From assembly GCA_008921705.1 (NCBI GenBank), contig VFFE01006098.1:63406-127405 (forward strand): 64,000 bases of DNA. Direction: 5' to 3'. Numbering within the stretch: the stretch's first letter is position 1; every line of letters starts with the position of its first letter. The notes below the pieces were generated by a model. The model made no database searches and was not told the origin of the DNA. It was given only the letters and a program-made list of their open reading frames with translations. This DNA comes from Burhinus oedicnemus (taxonomy: Eukaryota > Chordata > Aves > Charadriiformes > Burhinidae). A program made the translations under genes and the position numbers. Shown piece by piece: positions 1-64,000 of this stretch.

Positions 1-65
1 ACCTCTTTGGGCAACCTGTGCCAGTGTTTCACTACCCTCATCATAAAAAATTTCTTCCTTAAAGA
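1..65 (-). mobile_element. CR1 fragment at window edge
   Basis: GGGCAACCTGTGCCAGTGTT and the following bases to about 63 match the CR1 copy at 25981-26040 almost base for base. It is cut by the window start, so the 3' end lies to the left. Confidence 0.9.
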
Positions 66-3000
66 AAGGGAGTGGTTTGTAATTTTGCCACTCTCCATTA
101 ACATCTTCTGATCTCCTGGCTGACCTGAACTGGGTTTGAAGGAGGGGCTCAAGGCTCACATAGCTAAGCACTTTCTGCAGAGGAAAGAGATCTCAACCGT
201 GCCCACCACTGGAAATGCATCGCTAAATATCTGCGTTGCAGAAAGCCAGAGCCAGCCACCCTTGCATCCCTGCCCCAGGCTGGACTGGCAGGTGAGAGAT
301 GTTGATGAAGATGCTTCCCTGCAAGCAGGATGGCTGGGGCATCCTCTTTCTGCTGTACTCAGAACCAGCCAAGCCCAGGAACAACAAGCGATTTCTTCAT
401 TTGTTTCCTAAAATTTTAAGCAGAAGTCTTCTGTTCTCTGCAAGGCAACCTCTAATAGCATCTGTAGTCACTAGTGCACATGAAGATGTGTGTTAGGTAG
501 GTGTATGTCACCCTGGTGGTAGGTTGAGGACGGGATACACTGAATAGGGGCAGGTCAGCTCTGACAGCACAAGCCATGTAAGAGGCACTGTAATTTGTAA
601 TTCTATCTTTGTGCTCTTCTTCGTGCCAACAAAGGGAGAAGGGATGTGTCTGCTGGTACAGGATGAACTTCAGCCCTTATCTCAAGAGGTTCCACAGGGA
701 AATACAACAAAATTGTCTATTGTTGCACAGGAAACACATCTTTCAACAGTCTTCGGCATCAAACCTGCCTCTGGGACCTTCCCCGTCTGCTGGTGACATG
801 CCTTCTGACCTCAAGCAAAGCGCTTCCTCCCCATTTCCCCGCGACGTGGCGAAGCCTGCAAATAACCTCAGAGCATTGGGAGGGCAGCGATCCCCGGCCC
901 AGCACCATGGCCGGGAGGGTGCGTGAAGCCTCCACATCATACCCTGGGTTTTAGGAAAGAGGAGACTGATGTAGAGGGTGGGCACATCGGGCTAGGACCT
1001 GCTTTCCTTCCTGTGCTTGTACAGTCCAAGCTCCAGCAGCAGGACACTGAGCACATCCTGCATGTTTGCAACCCTTTGACTGCAGAGAAAACCAGAACAA
1101 ACCCACCCAACTTCTGTTCTGATGCACACAAGCCACCTTAGATATTCTGCACCTCTCTCCAGGAGATCCTGCAGCCCATCCTTACCTTATGTCTCCTACA
1201 GCCTCCCCTCTTTGCCAGCTCCTCAGTTATTCTTTCTCCGGGGCTTCAGAAAGCAAGCAGAGGCACAAGGAAAGACCATGGACAAAACCCGCTTTTAGGC
1301 TGACAAGATAAAGAGTTAAAGCAAGCAAAGCAAAAGCTTTGGAAGAAAAATGGTTATGTAATAAATCAGATATTAGAAGGCAGGAAGGTGCGCTATATAG
1401 AGGAATCAAAGTCCGGAACAGGATGTATATAAAGCAAATATTGAACTAACTTTGATAACACAGAAAAATAGAAGATTTTTGGTGGGGTTAACTGAAGGCT
1501 CAATTTTAACTATTATAAATTTCCTGGTTTACTCGTGTCGGGCGGTTTTACAGTGATCTATACAATACATTGTGTGCCTAATGATTTCCTAGCCATGAAT
1601 AGGTCACTCAGATTTTACTTTCCATGCTTTTTTTTTTTTTTTGTCTGTCCTGGAGCAATAAAGCTATTGAAATCCTCCAGGCCTTGCCCATTGGGTGTTT
1701 TCTTTCCTACCAAGACATCAAACTACCCTGAAGGTTTATTTTAAGCAAATTCAATAGGAGGGATCACACAAGCACCTTGTTGAAAGTGTACAATGGGAGC
1801 CGAACCCAGGACTATTCAATTAACAAGTGCTCCATTTTCATGCTATTCCTGTTGTGAATTCATTTCTTTAATTAGGCTAGCAATTTATGAAGCTAACAAG
1901 GCACCATTTGTCTGTGGACACGTAGGCAAAGAAATTCTAGATCAATTCACATTGGAAGGCAGAGGAGCTCATGAAAAGCTAAGCAGAACTGGAAACCTGT
2001 GCAGATTCTACCAGACTGGTCAAAATGAAAGAGATAATTGAGAGCCAGGAACAGGGCTAAAAAATCCCTGACTCAAGGGATATGTTCAGATTTATCTAGG
2101 AAAACCTAACTCATCTCTCTTAGGAAATGAAACTCATACAGTAGGCATCCCCATTATCTCTTCCCTTTCAAAACATTTTAAGCTTTACATTAGTTGAGGG
2201 TTTTGCTCTTCACCTACTCCTATTTAAGGGAGCACAATGTTCCCCCCATTCAAGACCTTCCTCCAAGCATCTAATCTGCGTTTTCCCTTGGCCACTGCAT
2301 GTCCCCTTTGTGGCCAGGCCAAAGCAATGCTCATTTTCAGTGTCTTCGGATGAGACAGATCTCCATCCACCCTGGTCACTCTTGCTTACACATTTTTGGA
2401 GTATTTCTTTTCTGAGCACAAGTGACTTGAAAAGCACAGGCTATCCCAGTGATCTACGAGTGGTCATCCCCTACCACACTGGAAATACTGGCACCATTCA
2501 CATCCCAGAACCTATTTGCATTTTTCAGAGATGCTTTTGCACCACCCTCACATTCAGCTTTTCTTCCTCAGTTCTTCGAGTGATAGGACCTCAAATCGCT
2601 GTATCAGTATCTTCATTATTTGATGTTCAGTGATACCCCTCGGTCTTCCACTTCATTCTCCACCATTTCTTGACCCTCCTCTGTCTGTAAAAGTCCCCTC
2701 TGCTTTACATCATTAGTAAATTTAGTGTATAAAACCTCTTGTGACTAAGATAATTTTCATAGAAGTATTTACTGCGCATGTTCCTCATGAGCTCTACCAC
2801 ATAACCTTCCCTCAGCCCAATTCTCCTTGCAGCACTGACCACTCTCATCAAACCTTCAGCCAATTTCTGACTGACCTTGTGACTCTTCCACCAATCCCCT
2901 TTGTCTCCAAATTAACAGCTTCCCAACTTGAAAACATACTATATATATTGCCCAAGTCCGGGTAGATGAGATCTTCCACATTTCCTTTACATGGAAAAGG

Positions 3001-6000
3001 AGTTATTGAAGGAGAAACTCAAGTTCATAGGGAACAGTCTGAATGATAAGGGGAACAATGCAGGTAACCTCATGAGGTCCTTCCCAACAGAAATTTTGCA
3101 GCTCCTAGGACACCCGCCTGTGCATCCCTTCAATCCATGTCTGTAGGCAATACGAAGTTATTTTGGACCAGAAAAAAAAACAAAAACAAAAACAAAACAA
3201 AACCAACAAGATTTTAAGATTTTTTTTTAAGGCAGAGAACATCTTGAGAGTGTCAGCTTGACCTTGCCTGACCTGCCAAAACAGAGTTTTTTACCTGTTA
3301 CGTTCCCCGTGTCAGCACTGAAATGTGGGTATAAGACACATTACATAAATAAACATCCCTCAGCTGGCCAAATTTGGAAGCAGCTGAAGCCCAGGAGCCT
3401 GGGGCTCAGCTTCTGACATCCACACTAAGGGTTAGGCAAGCCAAGCTCCACCTTAGCTCTGCCTGCAGGTCTCACCAGATGAGATGACCCATCTGCAAGG
3501 GACGATGAAAGGACAGAGGTTGAAGTAGGAAGATGCACGGCTGTGCCCCGAGATCCTCCTTTGACGGAAAGGGGAGGAAAGAAGCCCTCAAGTTTCAGGG
3601 GAAGGGAACAAGGATTTGGGGAGGAATGGGACCCATACCTTTGAAGCTAAATGGCAGTGTGAGAAGAGTAAATACACATTAGCTGGAAAGCTTGATTCTG
3701 CTCCACAATAAGTAGAGCGTGAGGGAGGGGAGAAGAATAAGCCGCTTAAAGCAAGTCAAAGAGGATGCACCTGCACAGCCCCTTGCAGGAGCTGTATCAG
3801 AGAAGAGACTTTCTTTGACCTTTATATTTTGTTCCCAAAAAAGGAGACCATAGAAACAACAAGCTTGTAAGTGTGCTCACAATATTTTAAACACGTTGCA
3901 CACTCTCCCTCTAAAGTTTCGGCTGCTAAAAATAAATTGACATTTCAACAGCCTCAGGCTGAAGAAGAGAGCTGTAGATTAGGGCCCAGTGCGAGGGCAA
4001 TGGGGCTGGGCAGAGAGTGGAAACTGCAGCAGGTGAGATAGAGCGTTGAGGCAGCACCACCGCTTTACCCAGAGGATGGCCAAGGGCATTAAAAACTGGA
4101 GCAGGTAAAACAATCACACCTCGTGTACTCTCCTGCTCAAAGCTTTTCCTGCTCTTCATTTTTGCTAGTGCACAAGTGTAGGGATATTTCCCCTGATCCT
4201 GTAACACAGCAACAGAATAGATTATTCCCAAGCTGAATTATCAGGAATTTCCCCCCAAACACTGTTTTCTTGTACGATTTGTTGATGTAGCTTCATATTT
4301 TCAGACACCTTAAATCCCTCTGGGTTGCAGGAGCTATGTTAATAAATGTTCACAGAACTGAGGCCACCAGGGGCAGAATCAAACTTGAGCCTCCACGGAG
4401 AAAGCACTGCTGGCCCATCGGGCGATTCAAAGCTCATCAATTATGACCACCAATTTTGGAAAGTTTTAAATATTCTTGGGATGGAGAAAAATTATTTTCC
4501 CTTATTTTTTCCATGGAGAAAATAATCCAGTAGGACGGAGCATCCCAGGATTACCGCACAGGGGGCAAAAGCCACGGGTAGAAAGGCACGTCTGTGTCAT
4601 ACGGAAGAGTCATAGGAAGCACAGAAGTGGGGGGATTGGTAGCTAGCAGAGCATGTAAAGAGGCAATACAGTGCTTGCTTTAAAAGCTTCCCCACAACAG
4701 ATCTCATGGTACATTACAAGTGTACACAAAACTAATAAAACTGTAAAGACAGAAATCGGTATCTGCAAAGCCAAAAAAATAAAAATCAGCTTGCCCTGTA
4801 TTTGTAGGTGATGTTTTCCCCTTTTAAGTGCCCCAGACACCTCTGTTGCAATATGCCTTTGTTAAGCCCAGGGCTGACAGCTGCACCACGTACTTGGATA
4901 GAGGCACAAAAGCAACAGATTTAAGCTCTCAAGTTTGTTAAGCACCCAGCACAGCTGACTGCACTTCAAGGGTGCCACCAAAACCATGCCTAGTATCGCA
5001 AGGATACACAAGCAAGCTGTAATTTGTGTTCTTGTGGAAGAGAGCATCCTGAAGTCAGCCCGAAATGATTGCTTAATACTATGTCGTGTTCAGCATTGGG
5101 ATAATTTCTAGAAATTCCCAAATCACAAACAGCTCATCACTTGTCATAGCATTTTTCTCTTTACACTCAAGCTAAAAGGGCTGTTACGAATAGAGGTGTA
5201 GAGATGTACTCCTCCTGGCCAGAGCTCCGAAGAACTACGTGTACTGAGCTGACAGTCTAATTTCTGTAGCCTTCCTGTAAAAGCATTTCTTTGCAGAGAA
5301 ATCTCTTAAAATCCTAGTAAGATGATGACTTTTACATTTTAGTAATCAACCACAAACTGACTTCAGGTTAAATCTTGAAAATCCAAAGTGAACAGAAGAC
5401 ACAGAAACCAGGGCAAAGGCAGCGAGCAGAGTTACACACCAGAGAAAACAGCAAAATTCTCACTTGAAAGATAATCCAGGCAGACTTAAAAAAAGGAATA
5501 AAGAGGTCGCTTTTCTTTCCTTGACCTTCAGCAATTTAGCCGCACTTGAAGAGCGCCTTAAGAATAACTGCATGGTAAGACATGAATAAAGCCATAGGCC
5601 GAGACTTTCGATTTCCCTACTCTGGCACCTGATGGATGGTGGAGACCCTCCTAGTTACTTGGCCAGCACCAAGATCTAGCCCAAAGGCTTGCATTGAGAA
5701 CATGTGCCCACACGGTAGTACTAAGATGATCCAAACGCTCTTGGAAAAGCTGACACGTGAACTATTTTGTGGGGTCTGTAGTCTAGTACTGAAACAGTAA
5801 CTGGCTGCTTCTCTCAATCACTGTCTAATGATATAGAAGTTGTGTTGACAGTGCGTAACACAAACTCAAACAAAACTGCATGTACTCTGCAGTTCAAAAG
5901 CAGTGGGTGCAACCCACGTGCATTTACAAGCAGAAGATGCTTTCCAAAACTAGCTGCATTGCAAGGGAAAACTCCTGGATTTCAGTCAAAAGTCCCTGCA

Positions 6001-6649
6001 TCAGAAGCTGCTGTTTCTCATGTGCATACCCAGAGTATGCAAAACAGGCTGAATTTAACATGCTGTTTTTACATGAAGAGTTCATTTAAAAAAAAATAAA
6101 AGTAAAAATCAATCGAGCGCAAAATCTTCCTACAAAAAAAAAAAAAATGCAAAAGCATTCTGAAATGGAGACAGAAATCATTTGCAGATTCAGTTTAACC
6201 AGCAAACCGATCCGACTCACGCACACCCTCCCACTCAGCAACCAAAGCAGAATAAGGAGGGTAAGGTGGGATTGCCCTCTCAATGGCAGCCTGATTTTAG
6301 ATCAACAGAAGCTGATCTTGAAACCGCAGCCTCACTTATATGAACACAAGGAGTAGGATTTAGCTTCTGCATTTGTGTATCTGCAACTATCAACTTAAGC
6401 TTACATACAGTTGTTGAAAGACAGAGAAAGCAGGCACGAAGCTGATTAAAAATCCTCCATCCTACAACTAGTTTTAAATTTTACCCAATTAGAAGCCCAA
6501 GCAAGAAGGTCTAAACTTAAAACAGCAGCTTGAAAAACCACCTTAAATCTTTACATTTTAGTTTGAGTATAAACCAGTCACATTTCTGCCAGCTTAGAAA
6601 ATGAACAGATTTTAAAAGAAAACCGCTCAAAGCTTAAAAATTTAAGTTT
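66..6649. other. Apparent intergenic region, no gene supported
   Basis: Short open frames (at most about 107 codons) on both strands have no motif, splice structure or family that I recognise. GC is somewhat higher at 600-1200 and 3380-3600. An A/C-rich simple stretch lies at 3170-3205. In mammals the neighbour on this side is SLC4A11; I saw no trace of it. Confidence 0.5.
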
Positions 6650-6702
6650 AGGAAATAGTGAGTTTATTAAAGAAGTCGAAGACAGACAGCAGATGGATAC
6701 TG

Positions 6703-6708
6703 TTTATT
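6703..6708 (-). promoter_or_regulatory. Candidate distal poly(A) signal AATAAA
   Basis: AATAAA on the minus strand, followed within about 10-25 bases by TGCTGTCTGTCTTC, a U/GU-rich downstream-type stretch. A second AATAAA lies at 6663-6668. This would give a 3' UTR of about 4.6 kb. Confidence 0.35.
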
Positions 6709-7431
6709 GGTTCTTTCCATCACATCTGAGTCACAGGTGTAAAAGTCACACAAACTGCAGGTATAAACATGTAAAACAATACAAAAATAAATGGAAAGGT
6801 AATTTTATATTTACTGAATCAAGTTGTGTAATAAATACAATAGGCAAAAAGCTTCAATCACACAATTCAGTTTAACTGAAGTTACAGTAGTGTTTGTAAA
6901 TACAAGTTTTTAACTTAAAGTTGCAAATATTAAAGCATTGAGAACTAGTATAAAAGTGAATTTTGGCACATTGTAAAGTGAGAAGTGTTACATTAGTATC
7001 TGACTGTTGTGTAAAAAGGAAGCAATTTCTCACTAGCTTTCTGAGGTACATTTTTAAACAATCTAAAATTAGATCAACAATGCAGTTCTAACAACTCACA
7101 GTTTACAATTCACTATACTAGTTACAATTTTTCCCTTTTAAGAATACCAAAGTATTCCAGAGCTTAAATCTGTGCAAATTCAGAAAAGTTTGAATTAAAA
7201 AATAATAATAATAAAAAACTTATTAGGGAACTTTTGCATGCAACTTAAATCCTCCCTGCAATCAGTTTTGTTAATTGCAAAGTGTAAAACTGGAGTAATA
7301 CCAAATTGCACAGCTTAATGTAAAATACTCAGAGATTGCAGCGCAGTTCAAGTTGCAAATGTTCCTCTCCTAAGTTTATCACATTTTTCTCCCTATAACT
7401 TCAGTAACTTCTGATCACACTCATTCTCGGT

Positions 7432-7444
7432 GGGGGGGGGGGGG
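7432..7444. repeat. 13-base G run
   Basis: Single G homopolymer in the probable 3' UTR or flank. It appears as a C run in the transcript sense. Homopolymer length may be a sequencing artefact. Confidence 0.9.
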
Positions 7445-9057
7445 AAACACCACCACAAGCTGCTAACATGAAGGTCAGCAAAGCATGTAAACCCCTTGAG
7501 GACTCTCAGCACTTCTTCACAATATCAGAAATGCTTGGACACAAAGTTACTGTTACCAATTTTCAGAATACAGCAAAAGATAAAGAAGCAGTGTAATGGC
7601 ACTTTTTCTGTATCCAAACATTCGTGGTTTAGAAATGGTGCTTTTTTGTTTTTTTTCCTCAGTTTTACAGTAGCTAAAAAAAATTTCAAAACTAGATCCT
7701 TAGAGTATCTTAGAAGTATCTCAATCCTCATCTCCACTTAAAAAGAGTGAGGAAACCAGATTACCCTAGAGATGGGGTTTGATACAGTATAAACATCTCT
7801 GACCAGAGTACAAAAGTTACGCTCTTCTCCTAAAAAAAGTGCTGCTGATTGTTAGAAGTAACTCCAAAATAATCAGCAACTGCAATTAAGCTATCAGCAG
7901 CATCAGGCATTTACACATTTTAGTCCTCAAAGAGTTTTCTTTTAAACAGTTTAACCGTTTGTGCTAATATTTTTCACTAGGTTAATTTTAAGTCCTTTCA
8001 CCAAAACCGTTCTTCCTTTAAAAAAAGAGGGTGCAAGCAATGCAACCCATGACATCCATTTATTTTATGCTTCGTGAATAAATGGTGTCATCTGCAAGGC
8101 ACTACTATCTTTAAAGGATACCATTGTCACAGTTTCAATATTTCGGTATTTTTTTCTGTTTTAAAGTCACAGTTAAAAAATAAAAAATAAATTGAGGTAA
8201 TCAAATTATTTCAATACCAAAATATATTAATTGAAATAGTACCAGTATGGTGAAAGGTCTTTATAATACACAGCTATTACCATATAGCATGCAGTACAGT
8301 ACATAAGTATACTAGGCCTTTGTTCTGAGCTCTTCTGCTTCAGTTTTTAAGGAACAGCTCAATTTGCACAGTAGCACGCCAATTTTGAATATTTATTTCC
8401 TTTTTGTTCACAGGGCATCTCGCTTGTAATTACAACTCGCTACGCCAACCCCAGATGAATTAGCCCCATCAACAGTTATTTTCAAAAGCTGCACAAATTG
8501 GCGTTCTTAAAAAGAGTTCAGCAGAGCAAAATAAGCTACATATCTTCATCTATCGTTCAATCAATTGCACTTAAACCTACGCAGTTATTGACTCACAAGT
8601 TGAGACAAAGCATCGACGACATGCCTGCTGTCCCAACCACTGGTATTTCCTCTGACCTTACATAGTCATACCACTATTCTAGAAATATGGCTTTGCAGAT
8701 TAGATAATTTGTACTGAGAAGGAGCACACTGGGTTTACACTAAGTTTATTGGCAAAGAACTATAATTTTTTTAAGAATTTTCTAATGCCCCTTTGTATTG
8801 CAGTGTTACAACCAGAACTTTATACTCTAATAATCCTGGTCTGATAAATAGTTTCATGCAACCAACTGTACTTAGTTTGTAAACACCCGCTAGCCCCCCA
8901 AATCCACTGCTAGCTACATTTACTCTACCAGGCACTACAGTATATTGAGACTAAAGTATAGCCATGCATAGATAAACTCAGGAGCCTTATCATGATGCTC
9001 TATACCTGTAATACGGGTTACCCCAGAAAGCCTAGAAACACAAACTAATCACTGGCT

Positions 9058-9063
9058 TTTATT
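9058..9063 (-). promoter_or_regulatory. Candidate proximal poly(A) signal AATAAA
   Basis: First clear AATAAA found after the stop codon, giving a 3' UTR of about 2.2 kb. Such hexamers are common by chance in AT-rich DNA (others at 8745-8750 and 8059-8064). Confidence 0.25.
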
Positions 9064-10243
9064 GTACTTTAACAGGATACAAGTAGTTTATAAAGTCTCG
9101 TGCTGTGCAAAAAAAAAAAAATTTCTTAAATTCAGACAGCTTTTTAAATCTAGTAGAAAAGCTAGTAACGAAACTTTATCAACATCTATATCCCAATCTG
9201 CAGCACCTGGAATTCCACCTCTGCACTGTATAATCACCACAGCACAGGCACCGAGCCAGCTAGTAGCAACGTGTACTGAAAGTCTACCTAAAAGGTGCTT
9301 CAGTTTTTGACAGGCTTTTTGAAATTTCAGCCATTTCAGATTCCAAAGGTAAAAAATATATTTCTTAAGTAAGGCATAAAACTGTATCTAGCCTTAGGTT
9401 TGAGGGCAGGAGTTAAATCTCATTTTCCTGCCACAGAGAGACTGTGTGGACGTGCTGTAAGTATTTTCAGTGTACTGTAAGAAATTATTCATTCCATTTC
9501 TTACTGCATTACATACATCTGACCAAAAAGAAAAGTTGAAGTTGTATTAGAAGACTGAGCTGTTCCTAAGACAAAAGAATATGAAAATAAAAAATTCTTC
9601 CTGGACTGTTTTCACTTGACTAAATTCTGAACACACAGCATGCTACAATAATCTACTTATTCAAATAAGCTTCAATAATTACATTTAAGTAGATGCTAGG
9701 GTACTTTATAATCCTTCAGTCTGTGATCTATGAAGTCTCACTTAAAATTGTACTAAATTAAGCTAGGGGACAGAATTTCTATTATGATATCATTTAGTAA
9801 CTATAAAGGTTTTGTTGCAAGTACTTAAAACCTGGTGTATTAGTTTAGTGAAATGTTATGGCATGCAAATTCTTCTGAAAGCTTCACAAACAAGTTCTTT
9901 CATATTTCAGGTATATTTTTTGATATTTTTTACCCTTGGAAATAAGTCATTTTCATGAAAAGGAATTCTTTAGCTAAAGAATCTCCCTCTTCTCTTGCTT
10001 TGCTTAGTTTTTAGTACGGAAATAACAATCCTTCAGAGATAATCTTCTAAGCAACAGCAAGTTGCAGATTACCGTCATTCATGTCATATTTTCTAGAACA
10101 CCAATAACAACACTGGGAAGAAAGCAAGATATCTCCATCTATCTCATTTCACTCTTTTCTTTAGAAAAGTCAAAATTTCGACTGCAGATTCAAACTGTGC
10201 GGAGGTTATGAGACGTGTTGTCCCATCAGAAAAATGCAGATGC

Positions 10244-10862
10244 CTACGTGTTCTCCCATTTCTCACTTTGGGAACACCCCAATAGATAAAGGGGATTAGG
10301 TACTCTTCTGAGTTTTTCAAGCGCTTCCCCCATTTCTTGCTTTGGGAGCACCCTAACAGCTGTGGGATTAGGTACTCTTCCAAGTTTTTAAATTGTTCCC
10401 CCATTTCTCACTTTGGGAACACCCTAACAGCTGTGGGATTAGGTACTCTTCTGAGTTTTTTAAATTGTTCCCCCATTTCTCGCTTTGGGAACACCCCAAT
10501 AGATAAAGGGGATTAGGTACTCTTCTGAGTTTTTAAATTGTTCCCCCATTTCTCGCTTTGGGAACACCCCAATAGATAAAGGGGATTAGGTACTCTTCTG
10601 AGTTTTTAAATTGTTCCCCCATTTCTCGCTTTGGGAACACCCGAACAGCTGTGGGATTAGGTACTCTTCCAAGTTTTTTTTAACTGTTCCCCCATTTCTC
10701 ACTTTGGGAAGACCCCAATAGATACAGGATTAGGTACTCTTCTGAGTTTTTCAAGTGTTCCCCCACTTCTCGCTTTGAGAACACCCTAACAGCTGTGGGA
10801 TTAGGCACTCTTCCGAGTTTTTTAAATGTTCCCCCATTTCTCGCTTTAGGAACATCCCCCAA
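10244..10862. repeat. Minisatellite, about 8.5 copies of a 71-73 bp unit
   Basis: Each unit reads, on the plus strand, TTCCCCCATTTCTCGCTTTG, then an alternative core, then GGATTAGGTACTCTTCTGAG and a short T-rich linker. Two core types are mixed: CCCCAATAGATAAAGGGG (type A) and CCTAACAGCTGTGGG (type B), in the order A B B A A B A' B and a partial copy. The central A copies are nearly identical, which suggests recent expansion or conversion. It lies 410-1030 bases past the DNAAF9 stop, so may be transcribed in the 3' UTR. It also creates false open frames on the minus strand. Confidence 0.95.
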
Positions 10863-11274
10863 TCCCACATACTGATGTATACCACTGCTCCTGTGCAACA
10901 AGTTTCAAGGGACACCCAGAGATTAAAGTGGTTTGATTATCTGCACAACAGACCAATTCCATGATTACATTCTGACCTACTAGGAAATATAGTTTTGCTT
11001 CTTTTCTTCTTTTAAATAAGTTTCCACTACTAGCCAGAGATTCCAGGTGATGCTTTTTACAGTCTGGAATTAAGGTGAAGTGGAAGCAAACCTGACAGTA
11101 CAAACAGCTAAGCAGTTACCATATTAAAACGCCAACCTTATAGGAATGATCTCTTAGTTTTAAAAGAAGTGCTGAAAACTGACATTTCACTTAATTTGCT
11201 AGTTAACCATCAAGGACAACAGCATTTTTGGTTACTGACAGTAGGTGGTTCAGAAATGCACAGAATGCACATGC

Positions 11275-63124
<51,850 letters not shown>

Positions 63125-63635
63125 ATCCCCCTCAATGCAGCACTCCTGGGACTGTATCTAGAACACCGCATCCAATTTTGGGTCCCACATGCAAGAAAGA
63201 CGATAAACTGGAGCAACTTTAGTGGAGGGCCACCACAATTGTCAGCGGTTTGAAGCACTTGTCCTACAAGGAGAGACCCAAGCTCAACCTCACAGCTGTC
63301 TTCCAACACCCACAAAAACATTATTGAAATGGTGAAGCCAGGCACTTCACAGTGGTCTGCAGTTTCAGGATGCATGATAAAGGGCATGATTTAAAACAAG
63401 AGAGGTTCAGATTGGATAAAAGCAACCACTTTTTCACTATTAGGACCGTCAAGGGATAGATAGCCAAGAGTAGTCCTGCAGTCATCATTCTTGGATGCCT
63501 TCAACATCCAACTGCAAAAAAACCTGAGTAACCTGATCTGATCTCATTGCTAACCCTGCCCTAAGCAGGAAGCTGGACAAGACATTCTCCAAAGGTCCCT
63601 TCTAACCTGAATTATTTCATAATTCTGTGATCTAA
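63125..63635 (+). mobile_element. Diverged CR1 3' half-kilobase
   Basis: Begins with CACCGCATCCAATTTTGGGT (ORF2 C-terminal part in CR1), passes TCCTACAAGGAGAGACCCAA, and ends with AAGGTCCCTTCTAACCTGAA and ATTTCATAATTCTGTGATCT, the CR1 terminus. Many differences and indels from consensus, so an old copy. Antisense to DNAAF9. Confidence 0.88.
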
Positions 63636-64000
63636 ACTATCATACAGCCACATAAAAACACAATCAATCTATCATAAGCCCCGTCACTTTCAAGCTGGAA
63701 ACGCAAGGCAACAAAAGGTTTCTCTCCCTGACCTCCCCATTCATTCTTCCACCAGCTTCACCCATGGACATCGCAGACTCCTAACCTACTCCCTTGAGAT
63801 TTCAGTATAATTCTAATTTAGAAAAGGAACTACACAGAACTGAACAGGGGAGGAAGCTTCCCATGATGGCATCTAGGAAGAAGCATTTCCAGTCTCAACT
63901 GGAATAAAGGGTTCTTATTCCACACCTAGACAAACAGTATTTTTGTTTTTTACTCCTCTAACAGTACTTTACTATGCTAGACATAGCTTTTTTAAGAATA

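Larger units (their letters stand above)
6650..11274 (-). other. Probable DNAAF9 3' UTR and 3' flank
   Basis: Starts after the stop codon at 11275 and contains no further coding exon. It is unique and AT-rich, with a minisatellite at 10244-10862 and several AATAAA hexamers on the minus strand. Paired hexamers at 6703-6708 and 6663-6668 make this a possible distal end; a nearer one lies at 9058-9063. True extent cannot be fixed without transcripts. Confidence 0.4.

Noticed and set aside
609..926. Plus-strand open frame of 105 codons in the left flank
   Set aside because: No recognisable domain, and overlapping frames on both strands are equally open.
3080..3110. Possible CR1 terminus (gaggtccttcccaacagaaatt)
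   Set aside because: Only about 20 bases resemble the CR1 tail, with no supporting sequence before it.
10144..10901. Minus-strand open frames with repeated peptide KNSEEYLIP
   Set aside because: They follow from the minisatellite; the unit is not a multiple of three, so no constant repeat protein could result.

Overview
This is a 64 kb piece of a vertebrate nuclear genome, almost certainly from a bird. CR1 LINEs are the only clear transposons, long introns are AT-rich, and one multi-exon gene fills most of the window. There is no operon, CRISPR array, tRNA or rRNA that I could support. Two 20-base runs of N (35934-35953 and 60301-60320) mark assembly gaps.

The gene lies on the minus strand. 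I recognise it as DNAAF9 (formerly C20orf194), the vertebrate orthologue of the ciliate protein Shulin, a packaging factor for axonemal outer-arm dynein. I assembled 32 coding exons from 61014 down to the stop codon at 11275. All exon phases agree, and the exon lengths sum to 2973 bases (990 codons plus stop). The first coding exon(s), about 140 residues judging from memory of the mammalian protein, lie beyond 64000. One internal exon of about 50 residues, expected between 38994 and 33510, was not found; the assembly gap at 35934 lies in that interval.

Layout: 1-65 is a CR1 scrap. 66-6650 is apparently intergenic with no supported gene. 6650-11274 is the probable long 3' UTR or 3' flank, and holds a minisatellite of about 73-bp units at 10244-10862. 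11275-61014 holds the exons and introns. A 5'-truncated CR1 with endonuclease and reverse-transcriptase remnants sits at 25829-27830, in the same orientation as the gene. Smaller CR1 fragments lie at 59360-59499 and 63125-63635.

The most interesting points concern the gene. (1) The C-terminal half reads like a degenerate CobW/ZNG1-type G domain followed by a CobW C-terminal domain, with the P-loop lysine and the G4 motif lost. (2) The last intron has a perfect U12-type 5' splice site, GTATCCTTT. (3) Another intron uses a GC donor. (4) The minisatellite just after the stop codon mixes two unit types.
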